Shown piece by piece: positions 44,575 to 53,011 of a stretch of DNA of 64,000 bases (within the stretch, counting starts at the first letter, position 1; each line of letters starts with the position of its first letter). A program made the position numbers and the translations under genes. Origin of the DNA: Lutimaribacter degradans (lineage in GTDB: Bacteria; Pseudomonadota; Alphaproteobacteria; Rhodobacterales; Rhodobacteraceae); assembly GCF_023703375.1 (NCBI RefSeq), contig NZ_JAMQGO010000002.1, positions 309,562 to 373,561 of the forward strand. The letters are read 5' to 3'. The notes under the pieces are model-generated. The model had not been told where the DNA came from and made no database searches. It was given only the letters and a program-made list of their open reading frames with translations.

Positions 44575-45132
44575 ACCATGTTTACCCGCCGAACCTTTAT
44601 CGCCGCATCCGGCGCTGCGCTGGCGGCACCCAGCCTGGCCCGCGCCGCACAGATTGAGCCGAAATTTCGCCCTCAGTCGGTGACCATCGCCGCAGCCTAT
44701 GCGCCGAACCAGATCCTTATACTGCCGCGCGCGCATTTCCTGTATTTCGTGACCGAGCCGCGCCGCGCCCTGCGGTATGGCGTGGGCGTGGGCAAGGCCG
44801 GGCTGGAATTCACCGGCAAGGCCACGATCGACGTCAAGAAGGAATGGCCGACATGGCGGCCCACCAACGAGATGATCGAGCGCGAGCCGCGGACCTATGC
44901 CAAGTTCAAGGATAACGATTACGTCCAGCCCGGCGGGCCGGGCAATCCGCTGGGGGCGCGGGCGCTTTACCTGTTCCAGAACGGGCGTGACACGTTCTAC
45001 CGTATTCATGGCACGACCGAGCCGGGTTCGATCGGGCGGTCGGTTTCGAATGGCTGCATCCGCATGATCAACGACCACGTCATTGACCTGTACGAAAAGG
45101 TTCCGGTGGGCGCGCCGGTAACGGTACTTTAA
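44572..45132 (+). CDS. L,D-transpeptidase (YkuD domain)
   Basis: 186-aa exported cell-wall enzyme. A Tat-like signal (MTMFTRRTFIAASGAALAAPSLARA) is followed by a YkuD domain ending with the catalytic motif HGTTEPGSIGRSVSNGCIRM (His ... Ser-x-Gly-Cys). These enzymes form 3-3 cross-links or attach lipoproteins to peptidoglycan. Start 44572 or 44578 (MFTRR) are both possible; the 14-bp hairpin overlaps either ribosome binding site. A terminator-like hairpin follows. Confidence 0.92.
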   Translation: MTMFTRRTFIAASGAALAAPSLARAAQIEPKFRPQSVTIAAAYAPNQILILPRAHFLYFVTEPRRALRYGVGVGKAGLEFTGKATIDVKKEWPTWRPTNEMIEREPRTYAKFKDNDYVQPGGPGNPLGARALYLFQNGRDTFYRIHGTTEPGSIGRSVSNGCIRMINDHVIDLYEKVPVGAPVTVL

Positions 45133-45152
45133 GCAGGGTCTTCAACTTCCGG

Positions 45153-45181
45153 GGCCGGGGCGCGCGCGATGCGCCCCGGCC
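45153..45181. terminator. GC-rich hairpin between convergent genes
   Basis: GGCCGGGGCGC (45153-45163) and its exact complement (45171-45181) flank a 7-base loop: 11 bp of nearly all G-C pairs. It lies between the convergent transpeptidase and DUF2892 genes and probably ends both transcripts, although T-runs are short. Confidence 0.65.
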
Positions 45182-45189
45182 TTGTGCCT

Positions 45190-45393
45190 TCATTCGAAGG
45201 CGCAGCCCGATTTTACGCCCATCTTGCGAAAGATCATCGCTGCCGGACAAAAGCCGGTAAAGGACGCCTGCAGCATATTGAGGCCGATAAAGGCGGTGAA
45301 CCACATCCACAGCGGCGACACGAAAGCGGTCAGCAAAAGCGAGATCAGGATCATTACGCCGGCAAAGGCCATCACGGCACGGTCGAGTGTCAT
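45190..45393 (-). CDS. DUF2892 inner-membrane protein
   Basis: 67-aa protein: MTLDRAVMAFAGVMILISLLL, a second hydrophobic segment, GFCPAAMIFRKMGVKSGC near the end. Two membrane helices and the FxGFCP motif are typical of DUF2892 (YgaP membrane-domain-like), often associated with rhodanese and sulfur metabolism. The ATG at 45393 has GGAG upstream; a longer frame to 45546 is not credible. Upstream of it on the same strand is trxC. Confidence 0.85.
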   Translation of the reverse strand: MTLDRAVMAFAGVMILISLLLTAFVSPLWMWFTAFIGLNMLQASFTGFCPAAMIFRKMGVKSGCAFE

Positions 45394-45430
45394 TTCGGTT
45401 TCTCCTTGAGTTAATGACAGTTGGGTGGCG

Positions 45431-45862
45431 TCAGGTCGCGCCGCGCACCCATGATACGATAGAGGCGGCGGGCATCGCGCCGGTTTGGCGCGCGCGTTCG
45501 CGCCCGCCGGCAAAGGCTGCCATCGTCGGGATACCCCGGATGCCATAGGCGGTGCCTGCCTTCTGGTGCTGTTCTGTGTTCAGCTTGACCAGCCGGGCCT
45601 GGTCACCGAGTTCGGTGGCGGCCTTGGCGTATTCGGGCGCCATCATGCGGCAGGGCCCGCACCAGGGCGCCCAGAAATCGACGACAAGAGGGAGGTCGTC
45701 ATTGCGCGCGGCCTTTTGCAGCGTGTCGAAATCAACCTCGACCGCCTTGCCCGGCATCAGCCGCGCCCCGCAGGTTCCGCATTTGGCGCCCGGCCCCAGT
45801 TTGCTGCTGGGCAGCCGGTTGACCTGGCCACAATCCAGACATGTCAGTTTCATGGACGACAT
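45431..45862 (-). CDS. trxC: thioredoxin 2 (TrxC type)
   Basis: 143-aa thioredoxin with an N-terminal zinc-binding extension. CxxC pairs appear at CLDCG and CGTCG (about residues 7-34), and the redox site is FWAPWCGPCRMM. The N-terminal zinc motif distinguishes TrxC from TrxA; TrxC proteins respond to oxidative stress. The start at 45862 has AGAGGT upstream; a longer frame to 45919 was not used. It precedes a DUF2892 gene. Confidence 0.93.
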   Translation of the reverse strand: MSSMKLTCLDCGQVNRLPSSKLGPGAKCGTCGARLMPGKAVEVDFDTLQKAARNDDLPLVVDFWAPWCGPCRMMAPEYAKAATELGDQARLVKLNTEQHQKAGTAYGIRGIPTMAAFAGGRERARQTGAMPAASIVSWVRGAT

Positions 45863-45978
45863 CGTGCCACCTCTCTTCATATTCTGTTTATGAGATATGA
45901 AGAGCTGCGCGCTATGCAAGAGTGCGTGGTGCCGCTACGTCACGCAAATTCAGATGCAGCGGCCACCGCTCGCGGCGC

Positions 45979-46674
45979 TTAACCGGCCGCGTCGGGGATG
46001 CGCGCGATCAGGTCAAGCACGTGGGGGCCCAGCCCCTCGACCACCTTTTTCACGCCCTCGGCGTTGGGATGGATGCCATCGGGCTGAAAATACGCGCGCA
46101 TCGCAGAGGGATCATCGCCCTCGCCCAGCCCCTTGAAAAAGCTTTCGGCCAGAAGCGTGTCATGCTTTTCAGCCATGTCGGGCCAGATCGCCTCGAAATC
46201 GCGCTTGTAGTCGGGTCCGTAATTGCCCGGTGCCTGCATGCCCACAAGCAGCACGGCAACCCCGGCTTTGTCGGCCTCGGCCAGGATGCCATCTATATTG
46301 GCGCGGGTGGTGGCCGGGTCGGTGCCGCGCAGCATGTCATTGCCGCCCAGCGCCACGATCATCGCATCGACATCGGGCGTCAGCGTCCAGGCCACGCGCG
46401 AAAGTCCGCCGGCGGTCGTGTCACCCGACACGCCCGCGTTCACGACGCGCACATCGCCCGCGCCGTTGTCGGCCAGCCATGCCCGCAACTGCGGTACGAA
46501 GCCCTCTTGTTCAACCAGGCCATAGCCCTGCGTCAGGCTGTCGCCCAGCGCCACGACGGTTGGGCCAGTCGTGCTGTGCGACCCGGCATGGGCAGGTGCG
46601 ACCATCGGCGGGTTGCCGATCAGGGCCGCGACCCCATATGCCAAGGACAGGCTTAGAAACAGGCGTTTTTTCAT
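45979..46674 (-). CDS. tesA: SGNH-hydrolase arylesterase / lysophospholipase (TesA)
   Basis: 231-aa exported lipase/esterase of the SGNH family. A signal peptide (MKKRLFLSLSLAYGVAALIG) precedes VVALGDSLTQGYGL (block I Ser), NAGVSGDTTAGG (block II Gly), ALGGNDMLRG (block III Asn) and PDGIHPNAEG (Asp/His block V). TesA of E. coli acts as thioesterase, arylesterase and lysophospholipase in the periplasm. The ATG start is at 46674, overlapping the divergent ABC gene start; the long frame to 46902 is a shadow. E. coli has the same divergent tesA-ybbAP arrangement. Confidence 0.92.
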   Translation of the reverse strand: MKKRLFLSLSLAYGVAALIGNPPMVAPAHAGSHSTTGPTVVALGDSLTQGYGLVEQEGFVPQLRAWLADNGAGDVRVVNAGVSGDTTAGGLSRVAWTLTPDVDAMIVALGGNDMLRGTDPATTRANIDGILAEADKAGVAVLLVGMQAPGNYGPDYKRDFEAIWPDMAEKHDTLLAESFFKGLGEGDDPSAMRAYFQPDGIHPNAEGVKKVVEGLGPHVLDLIARIPDAAG

Positions 46675-47365
46675 GTCATCAGACCCCGTTATTTCCTTTA
46701 AAGATGTGTGCTTGTCGCTGGATGGCAATGCCGGGCGTGTCGATATCCTCGACGCCATCACGCTGGATGTCCAGCGTGGGCAGACGCTGGGGCTGGTGGG
46801 GCCTTCGGGCTCGGGCAAATCCTCGCTTCTGATGCTGATGGGCGGGCTGGAGCGCGCCAGCGCCGGCCGCGTGCAGGTGCTGGGCCAAGACTTGACAGCC
46901 ATGACCGAAGATCAGCTTGCCCGCTTTCGCCGCGGTCACCTGGGGGTGGTGTTCCAGTCTTTTCACCTGATCCCGACGCTGACAGCGCATGAAAACGTGG
47001 CCACACCGCTGGAGCTGGCCGGCGTGCCCGACGCGATGGACCGCGCCATGGACGAGCTGCGCGCCGTGGGGCTTGAAGCGCGCGCGGGCCATTACCCGGC
47101 GCAGATGTCCGGGGGCGAGCAGCAGCGCGTGGCGCTGGCACGCGCCGCCGCGCCCCGGCCCGAGCTTTTGCTAGCCGACGAACCCACCGGAAACCTCGAC
47201 GGCACCAATGGCGCGGCAATCATGGACATGCTGTTCGGCCTGCGCGACCGGCACGGGGCCACGCTGGTCCTGGTCACCCATGCGCCCGACCTCGCCGCGC
47301 GCTGCGACCGGGTGGTGCATTTGCGCGATGGACGCATCGACACCGCCGCCGAGGCCGCGCAATGA
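46673..47365 (+). CDS. ybbA: ABC transporter ATP-binding protein (YbbA, LolD-like)
   Basis: 230-aa ATPase of the LolD/MacB-type family. Walker A is GPSGSGKSSLLML, signature MSGGEQQRVALARAA, Walker B LLLADEPTGNLD, and switch His in LVTHAPDLA. Its ATG overlaps that of tesA on the opposite strand (CATG). No ribosome binding site is seen upstream, so the transcript may be leaderless or the start may be different. It forms an exporter-like complex with the next gene, with which it overlaps by 4 bases. Confidence 0.93.
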   Translation: MSSDPVISFKDVCLSLDGNAGRVDILDAITLDVQRGQTLGLVGPSGSGKSSLLMLMGGLERASAGRVQVLGQDLTAMTEDQLARFRRGHLGVVFQSFHLIPTLTAHENVATPLELAGVPDAMDRAMDELRAVGLEARAGHYPAQMSGGEQQRVALARAAAPRPELLLADEPTGNLDGTNGAAIMDMLFGLRDRHGATLVLVTHAPDLAARCDRVVHLRDGRIDTAAEAAQ

Positions 47366-49890
47366 GCCTGGGGTTGGCGGCCCGCTTTGCCGCGCGCGAA
47401 TTGCGCGGGGGCCTCAAGGGGTTCTGGATCTTTCTCGCCTGTCTTGCCCTTGGCGTTGCGGCGATTGCGGCTGTCGGCTCGGTCAGGTCATCGATCGAAA
47501 CGGGGCTGGCGCGCGAGGGCGCGGCGCTGCTCGGCGGCGATGCCGAGATGGAGTTCACCTATCGCTTTGCCAGCGACGCGGAACGGGCCTGGATGCAAGA
47601 CACGGCGCAGCGCGTGTCCGAGGTGACGGATTTCCGGTCAATGGCCACCGTCACGCGCGATGGCGACACCGAACGGGGGCTGACGCAGGTAAAATCGGTC
47701 GACGGGGCCTATCCGCTGATCGGGAACGTGGAACTGGCACCCGAAATGTCGCTGTCACAAGCCTTGGCGGGGCAAGACGGCCTGCCGGGCGGGGTGATGG
47801 CGCCGATCTTGGCCGACCGGCTGGCCCTAAAGGTGGGGGACACCTTTCGCCTGGGCAGCCAGGATTTCGTGCTGATGGCACGGCTGGCGCGCGAACCCGA
47901 CAATGCTGGCGGCGGCTTTGGCCTGGGGCCGCGTACACTGGTTGCCACCGATGCGCTGGCCGATGCCGGGCTGTTGCAGCCCGGAACGCTTTTCGAAACG
48001 CAATACCGTCTTGACCTGCCCGAGGGGGCCGATCTTGCCGCGCTCGAGGCGCAGGCCAAGGCCCGGTTCGCCGACACGGGCCTGCGCTGGCGCGACGCGC
48101 GCAACGGGGCGCCGGGCGTGGCCGACTTCGTCGAGCGGATCGGCGCCTTCCTGATCCTCGTGGGGCTGTCCGGGCTGGCCGTAGGCGGCGTGGGCGTGTC
48201 AGCGGCGGTGCGTGCCTACCTGGCGGGCAAGACCGGCGTCATTGCCACGCTGCGCACGCTGGGGGCCGAACGGGCGATGATTTTCCAGACCTATTTCCTG
48301 CAGATCGGGGCGTTGTCGCTGCTGGGCATCGGCGCGGGGCTGGTGCTGGGCGCGCTGGCGCCGCTGGCACTGGCGCCGGTGTTGCAGGCGCAGTTGCCCG
48401 TGCCGGCGGTGTTTGCCTTGTATCCCGGCCCGCTCGCCGAGGCAGCGATTTACGGCTTGCTGACCGCGCTGGTCTTTACCCTGTGGCCCTTGGCCCGCAC
48501 CGAGGATATTCGCGCCGCCACGTTGTTTCGCGATGGCGGGCAATCGGGGCAAACCTTCCCTCGGGCGATCTGGGTGGCGCTGACCGTGGCGCTGGTGGCC
48601 GCTCTGGTGGCGGTGGCGGGGGTGTTTTCCGGCACCTGGGCGCTGACCCTGTGGACGGCGGGCGGGCTGTTGGTGGCCCTGTTCATGCTGGCCCTGGCCG
48701 CCTGGGGCATCCGCGTGCTTGCGCGCGTCGCCCGCGTGGCCCTGCGACCGCGCCCCGCCCTGAGATGGGCATTGGGCGCGATTTCTGGCCGTGGGGCCGA
48801 GGCGACCTCGGTCGTGCTGTCGCTGGGCCTGGGCCTTTCGGTGCTGGCGGCGGTGGGCCAGATCGACGGCAACCTGCGCGATGCCATCGCACGCGACCTG
48901 CCCGACCGGGCGCCAAGCTATTTCTTCCTCGATATCCAGCGTGAACAGATGCCCGGCTTTCTGGCGCGGGTGGAGGATGATCCGGCGGTGAGCAAAACCG
49001 AAAGCGCCCCGATGCTGCGCGGCATCATCACGCAGATCAACGACCGCCCCGCGGCCGAGGTGGCGGGCGAACACTGGGTGATACAGGGTGATCGCGGCGT
49101 GACCTATGCAGCCGCGCAACCCGAAGGCACCGAGGTGACGGCAGGCGAATGGTGGACCGAAGATTACGACGGCCCGCCCCAGATCAGCTTCGCCGCCGAA
49201 GAAGCCGAAGAGATGGGCCTGCAACTTGGCGACACGCTGACGGTCAATATCCTGGGCCGCGACATCACAGGCACGATCACCAGCTTTCGCAATGTCGATT
49301 TCTCGACCGCCGGGATGGGGTTCATCATGGCGATGAACGAGGCCGCGCTGGCCGATGCGCCCCACAGCTTTATCGCCACCGTTTATGCCGAACCCGAGGC
49401 CGAGGCGGCGATCCTGCGCGATGTGTCGAACGCCTATCCCAACATCACGGCGATCCGTGTGCGCGATGCCATCGACCGCGTGTCGGAAGTTCTGTCAGGG
49501 TTGGCGGCGGCAACCAGCTGGGGCGCGGCGGCGACATTGGTAACCGGGTTCCTGGTGCTGATCGGCGCGGCCGCGGCGGGTGACACCGCCCGCGTCTACG
49601 AGGCGGCGGTGCTGCGCACGCTGGGCGCGACGCGCGGGCGCATCCTGGCCAGCTTTGCGCTGCGCGCGGGCTTGTTGGGGCTGGGCGCGGGGCTGGTGGC
49701 CCTGGCGGCCGGTATCGCGGGGGGCTGGGCTGTCAGCCACTTCGTGTTCGAAACCGACTTCGGGGTGATCTGGTCGTCGGCCATCGGGATCGTTCTGGGC
49801 GGGGTGCTCGCGACGCTGCTTTCGGGGCTGGCCTTTGCCTGGAGGCCACTGGCGGTGCGCCCGGCAGGGGTGTTGCGGGCGCGCGAGTGA
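47362..49890 (+). CDS. ybbP: ABC transporter permease (YbbP, FtsX-like)
   Basis: 842-aa membrane protein with the FtsX/MacB-type layout: an N-terminal helix (about residues 20-40), a periplasmic domain, three helices about 255-365 and further clusters near 400-440 and the C-terminal FtsX block about 720-835 (GDTARVYEAAVLRTLGATRGRILASF). This double-FtsX length is the YbbP type, linked with lipid or lysophospholipid handling next to tesA. Its substrate is unknown. Confidence 0.93.
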   Translation: MSLGLAARFAARELRGGLKGFWIFLACLALGVAAIAAVGSVRSSIETGLAREGAALLGGDAEMEFTYRFASDAERAWMQDTAQRVSEVTDFRSMATVTRDGDTERGLTQVKSVDGAYPLIGNVELAPEMSLSQALAGQDGLPGGVMAPILADRLALKVGDTFRLGSQDFVLMARLAREPDNAGGGFGLGPRTLVATDALADAGLLQPGTLFETQYRLDLPEGADLAALEAQAKARFADTGLRWRDARNGAPGVADFVERIGAFLILVGLSGLAVGGVGVSAAVRAYLAGKTGVIATLRTLGAERAMIFQTYFLQIGALSLLGIGAGLVLGALAPLALAPVLQAQLPVPAVFALYPGPLAEAAIYGLLTALVFTLWPLARTEDIRAATLFRDGGQSGQTFPRAIWVALTVALVAALVAVAGVFSGTWALTLWTAGGLLVALFMLALAAWGIRVLARVARVALRPRPALRWALGAISGRGAEATSVVLSLGLGLSVLAAVGQIDGNLRDAIARDLPDRAPSYFFLDIQREQMPGFLARVEDDPAVSKTESAPMLRGIITQINDRPAAEVAGEHWVIQGDRGVTYAAAQPEGTEVTAGEWWTEDYDGPPQISFAAEEAEEMGLQLGDTLTVNILGRDITGTITSFRNVDFSTAGMGFIMAMNEAALADAPHSFIATVYAEPEAEAAILRDVSNAYPNITAIRVRDAIDRVSEVLSGLAAATSWGAAATLVTGFLVLIGAAAAGDTARVYEAAVLRTLGATRGRILASFALRAGLLGLGAGLVALAAGIAGGWAVSHFVFETDFGVIWSSAIGIVLGGVLATLLSGLAFAWRPLAVRPAGVLRARE

Positions 49891-49965
49891 TGGCGCACGC
49901 TCACCCCAGCGGGCTTTGCCCCATTCGCCCTGCGGGTTCAGCCGGGTAATGTTGGCCTGCTGCGG

Positions 49966-50448
49966 TCAGAGCTTGTCTCGGAAGCGGGCCAACGCCTGCT
50001 CGTAGACCGCGCGCTTGAATGGCACGATCTGGTCGACAACCTCGTCCGCCGGCAGCCAGCGCCATTCGGAAAATTCGGGATGATCGGTGGCGATGTTCAC
50101 CTGCTCGTCGCGGCCATGAAACCGCATGAGCACCCATTTCTGGCACTGCCCCTTGAATTGCCCCTTCCAGATTCGCGGCACGATCTCGTGCGGAAGGTCA
50201 TAGGTCAGCCAGTCATCGGTTTCATCTTCGACAGTCACAAGATCGGGTGTGACGCCTGTTTCTTCGCACAGCTCACGCAGGGCCGCCTCGCGCGGGGTTT
50301 CACCGGGGTCGATGCCGCCCTGGGGCATTTGCCAGGCGGGGGTTTCGCTGTCGAGGCGCTGCCCGACGAACAAGGCGCCATCGGTATTCGCCAGCATGAC
50401 ACCCACGCAAGGCCGATAAGGGAGTTTGGCAATATCTTCCGGGCTCAT
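49966..50448 (-). CDS. rppH: RNA pyrophosphohydrolase (Nudix)
   Basis: 160-aa Nudix hydrolase. The start [19 protein letters not shown] is characteristic of RppH in alphaproteobacteria, and the Nudix box [20 protein letters not shown] matches the catalytic pattern. It removes pyrophosphate from 5'-triphosphate mRNAs and so triggers decay. A GTG start at 50493 exists in frame but lies in a 12-bp hairpin; the ATG at 50448 with GAGG upstream is preferred. Confidence 0.95.
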   Translation of the reverse strand: MSPEDIAKLPYRPCVGVMLANTDGALFVGQRLDSETPAWQMPQGGIDPGETPREAALRELCEETGVTPDLVTVEDETDDWLTYDLPHEIVPRIWKGQFKGQCQKWVLMRFHGRDEQVNIATDHPEFSEWRWLPADEVVDQIVPFKRAVYEQALARFRDKL

Positions 50449-50488
50449 GCCTGCCTCGCGGGTTGGAAAGGGAAACGGTGACAGCAAG

Positions 50489-50518
50489 GCCACGCCGGGG
50501 CAGATACCCCGGCGTGGC
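50489..50518 (-). terminator. 12-bp perfect hairpin after ctpA
   Basis: GCCACGCCGGGG (50489-50500) and its exact complement at 50507-50518 enclose a 6-base loop. It lies 14 bases beyond the ctpA stop codon on the minus strand and 40 bases before rppH. No T-run follows, so it may be a processing or stability hairpin as well as a terminator. Confidence 0.6.
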
Positions 50519-50532
50519 GCGCACCAAGCGCC

Positions 50533-51867
50533 TTATTCTTCTGCTGGCTTCAGCGCGCTGAAGCCGCGCAGGATGTCGACGGCATAGGCCAGTTGGTAAT
50601 CCTCGTCGCGAAGCGCCGCGGATTTTTCGGCCTTGGCCCGGTCTTCCTCGATCTGGCGAACCTCGTCTTCGCTGAGCGAGTCGTTATCAAGACGCCCGCG
50701 CAGATCGGCCTCCGAGCGCGAGGGGCGAGCGTCGGCCTCTTCCTCGCCATTGGGGGCGCGGCGCGGCTGTTCGACAACGATATCGGGGCTGACACCCAGC
50801 GCCTGGATCGACCGGCCCGAAGGCGTGTAGTAGCGCGCCGTGGTCAGGCGCATGGCCCCGTCGCCGCGCAACGGCATCACCGTCTGGACCGAGCCCTTGC
50901 CAAAGCTCTTGGTGCCCACGACGATCGCGCGGCGATGATCCTGCAGGGCGCCAGCGACGATCTCCGAGGCCGAGGCCGAGCCGCCGTTGATCAGCACCAC
51001 CACCGGCTTTCCCTCGGCCAGGTCGCCAGGCGTCGCGTTGTAGCGGTCGCCATCGGCCGGATCGCGCCCACGGGTCGAAACGATTTCCCCCTTGTCCAGG
51101 AAGGCGTCACTGACGCGGATCGCCTGGGTCAGCAGGCCGCCGGGGTTGTTGCGCAGATCCAGCACGATGCCGCTGGCCTGCTCGATGCCGCCCAATTCTT
51201 CGAGCGATTTTTCCAGCCCCTCTTCGAGATCGTCGTAGGTCTGGTCGTTGAAAGTCGTCACGCGCAGCACCACGGCGTTGCCTTCGATGCGGGTCCGCAC
51301 GGCCTGCAACTTGATCGTGTCGCGCACGATCGAGATGTCGAAGGGTTCGACCTCGTCTTCGCGCACGATGGTGATCACGATCTCGCTGCCCACGGGGCCA
51401 CGCATCTTGTCTACCGCCTCGTCCAGGGTCAGGCCCAACACGCTTTCGCCATCGACATGGGTTATGAAATCACCCGCCTCGACACCCGCCTCGGCGGCGG
51501 GCGTGCTGTCGATGGGCGACACGACCTTCACGAACCCCTCTTCCTGGGTCACCTCGATACCCAGGCCGCCGAATTCGCCGCGCGTCTGAACGCGCATGTC
51601 GGCGGCATCGTCGGGCGAAAGATAGCTGGAATGCGGATCAAGCGATGTCAGCATGCCGTTGATCGCCGCTTCTATCAGCTCCTTGTCGTTCACCTCTTCG
51701 ACATATTGCGCGCGGATACGCTCGAAAATGTCGCCGAAAAGATCCAGTTGTTCATAGACAGTGGTCTGGTTGTCGGCCTCTTGCGCGACAAGCGGGCCCG
51801 CCACCTGCGTGGTGACCACGGCACCGGCCAAGGTGCCGCCCAGCGCGGCCATGACGAATTTCTTCAT
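50533..51867 (-). CDS. ctpA: C-terminal processing peptidase (S41 family)
   Basis: 444-aa periplasmic serine protease. A signal segment (MKKFVMAALGGTLAGAVVTTQ) is followed by a PDZ domain (about 85-165, with GGLGIEV and VDGESVLG) and the S41 catalytic region: INGGSASASEIVAGAL with the Ser, and GTKSFGKGSVQT with the Lys of the Ser-Lys dyad. CtpA proteases process outer membrane or peptidoglycan-associated proteins. It starts 7 bases after the EnvC gene, which fits the known CtpA-EnvC functional link in cell-wall hydrolase control. Confidence 0.95.
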   Translation of the reverse strand: MKKFVMAALGGTLAGAVVTTQVAGPLVAQEADNQTTVYEQLDLFGDIFERIRAQYVEEVNDKELIEAAINGMLTSLDPHSSYLSPDDAADMRVQTRGEFGGLGIEVTQEEGFVKVVSPIDSTPAAEAGVEAGDFITHVDGESVLGLTLDEAVDKMRGPVGSEIVITIVREDEVEPFDISIVRDTIKLQAVRTRIEGNAVVLRVTTFNDQTYDDLEEGLEKSLEELGGIEQASGIVLDLRNNPGGLLTQAIRVSDAFLDKGEIVSTRGRDPADGDRYNATPGDLAEGKPVVVLINGGSASASEIVAGALQDHRRAIVVGTKSFGKGSVQTVMPLRGDGAMRLTTARYYTPSGRSIQALGVSPDIVVEQPRRAPNGEEEADARPSRSEADLRGRLDNDSLSEDEVRQIEEDRAKAEKSAALRDEDYQLAYAVDILRGFSALKPAEE

Positions 51868-51874
51868 CTTTCAG

Positions 51875-53011
51875 TCATCCTTCCTGCATTGCGAACCATG
51901 TCGCCGGATCGACCGGCTGGTTGTCTTGCCTGACTTCTATATAGAGCGTTTCGGGCCGCATGTTTCCAGCCCCCTCGCCGGATTGTGTGATCACCGCGCC
52001 CGTTTCTGCCTCTTCACCGCCCATCAGACCCACCGGGCTGCCTGCTGGCAGCACCTCTCCGGTGGCACCATAGACGATATCGAGGCCCGCCAGCACGAAC
52101 AACGTGCCCGACTGCGGTTCGAGAATCATCACGTTGCCCATTTCAAGCAACGGCCCGCGATAACGGATCGTTGCCGCCGTGGGCGTGGTGACCAGCGCGC
52201 GCGGACGCGTGGCCAGCACGATGCCCGGACGAGTGATGCCGGCGGCATCCGCCTCGCCCGCGCGGCGCAACAGTTGCCCCTGCACCGGCATTGGCAGCGC
52301 CCCCTTGTGGTGCGAAATGTCGGGCAGGCTGCCGGGGCTTTCCTCTTGGGCAATCTGGCTGAGCCCACTGGCGAAACCCTCGAGTGTCTCGCTCGACGCA
52401 ATCAGGATCGCGGTTTTCACCGGATCCTCGGTAAAGCGGCGCGGCAGGGGCTGGCGATCGGCCACCGCCTGGCTGAGCGCGGTGCGCGCCTCTTGCACGC
52501 CATCGAGGCCCTGCCGGAGCGTGTCGGCGGCGGTTTCCTGCAAGGCGCGCAGCGTGCGCACCTCGGTCAGCTTGGCGCGCAGGCCCTCGGCACGCGCGTT
52601 GAGAGCGGGCGCCACATCGGCCAGGATCATCCCGGAACGCGCCGTCCCCGTCGGCCCCGAGGGGTGCAGGAACAGCACCGGCGCGGGCGACTGGCCCATC
52701 GCCTGCAACACCCCCAGAAGGCGGGCGATCTCGTCCTCGCGGGCCTGCAGTTCGGCCAGCAGGCGGCGTTCGCGGATGGCGGCGCGGCGCAAGCCGTCGC
52801 GCATCGCCTCAAGCCCGTCTTCGAAAGCGCGCAGGGTTTCTGTCAGGGCCTTGACGCGGTTGCGGGCGCTGTCGGCGCGATCCAGTTGGCGCGAGGCCTC
52901 GTCCAGGCGCTGTGCCGCGGCACGCGCGGCACTGGCCGGGTCGGGCGCGGTTTGCGCCGCAACCGGCGCAGCCAGCGCAATGGCCAGAGACAGGGCGGCA
53001 GCGCGGATCAT
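51875..53011 (-). CDS. envC: EnvC-type murein hydrolase activator (degenerate M23 domain)
   Basis: 378-aa exported protein: signal peptide (MIRAAALSLAIALAAPVAA), a long coiled coil (about 30-230, heptad-like Leu/Ala/Arg/Glu pattern) and a C-terminal LytM/M23-fold domain (GPLLEMGNVMILEPQSGTLFVLAGLD). In this domain the usual zinc ligands are absent (ILE where IxH, and AGL where AHL, are expected), which marks an activator with no peptidase activity of its own. It overlaps gpmI by 4 bases and precedes ctpA, so the three genes form one operon. Confidence 0.88.
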   Translation of the reverse strand: MIRAAALSLAIALAAPVAAQTAPDPASAARAAAQRLDEASRQLDRADSARNRVKALTETLRAFEDGLEAMRDGLRRAAIRERRLLAELQAREDEIARLLGVLQAMGQSPAPVLFLHPSGPTGTARSGMILADVAPALNARAEGLRAKLTEVRTLRALQETAADTLRQGLDGVQEARTALSQAVADRQPLPRRFTEDPVKTAILIASSETLEGFASGLSQIAQEESPGSLPDISHHKGALPMPVQGQLLRRAGEADAAGITRPGIVLATRPRALVTTPTAATIRYRGPLLEMGNVMILEPQSGTLFVLAGLDIVYGATGEVLPAGSPVGLMGGEEAETGAVITQSGEGAGNMRPETLYIEVRQDNQPVDPATWFAMQEG

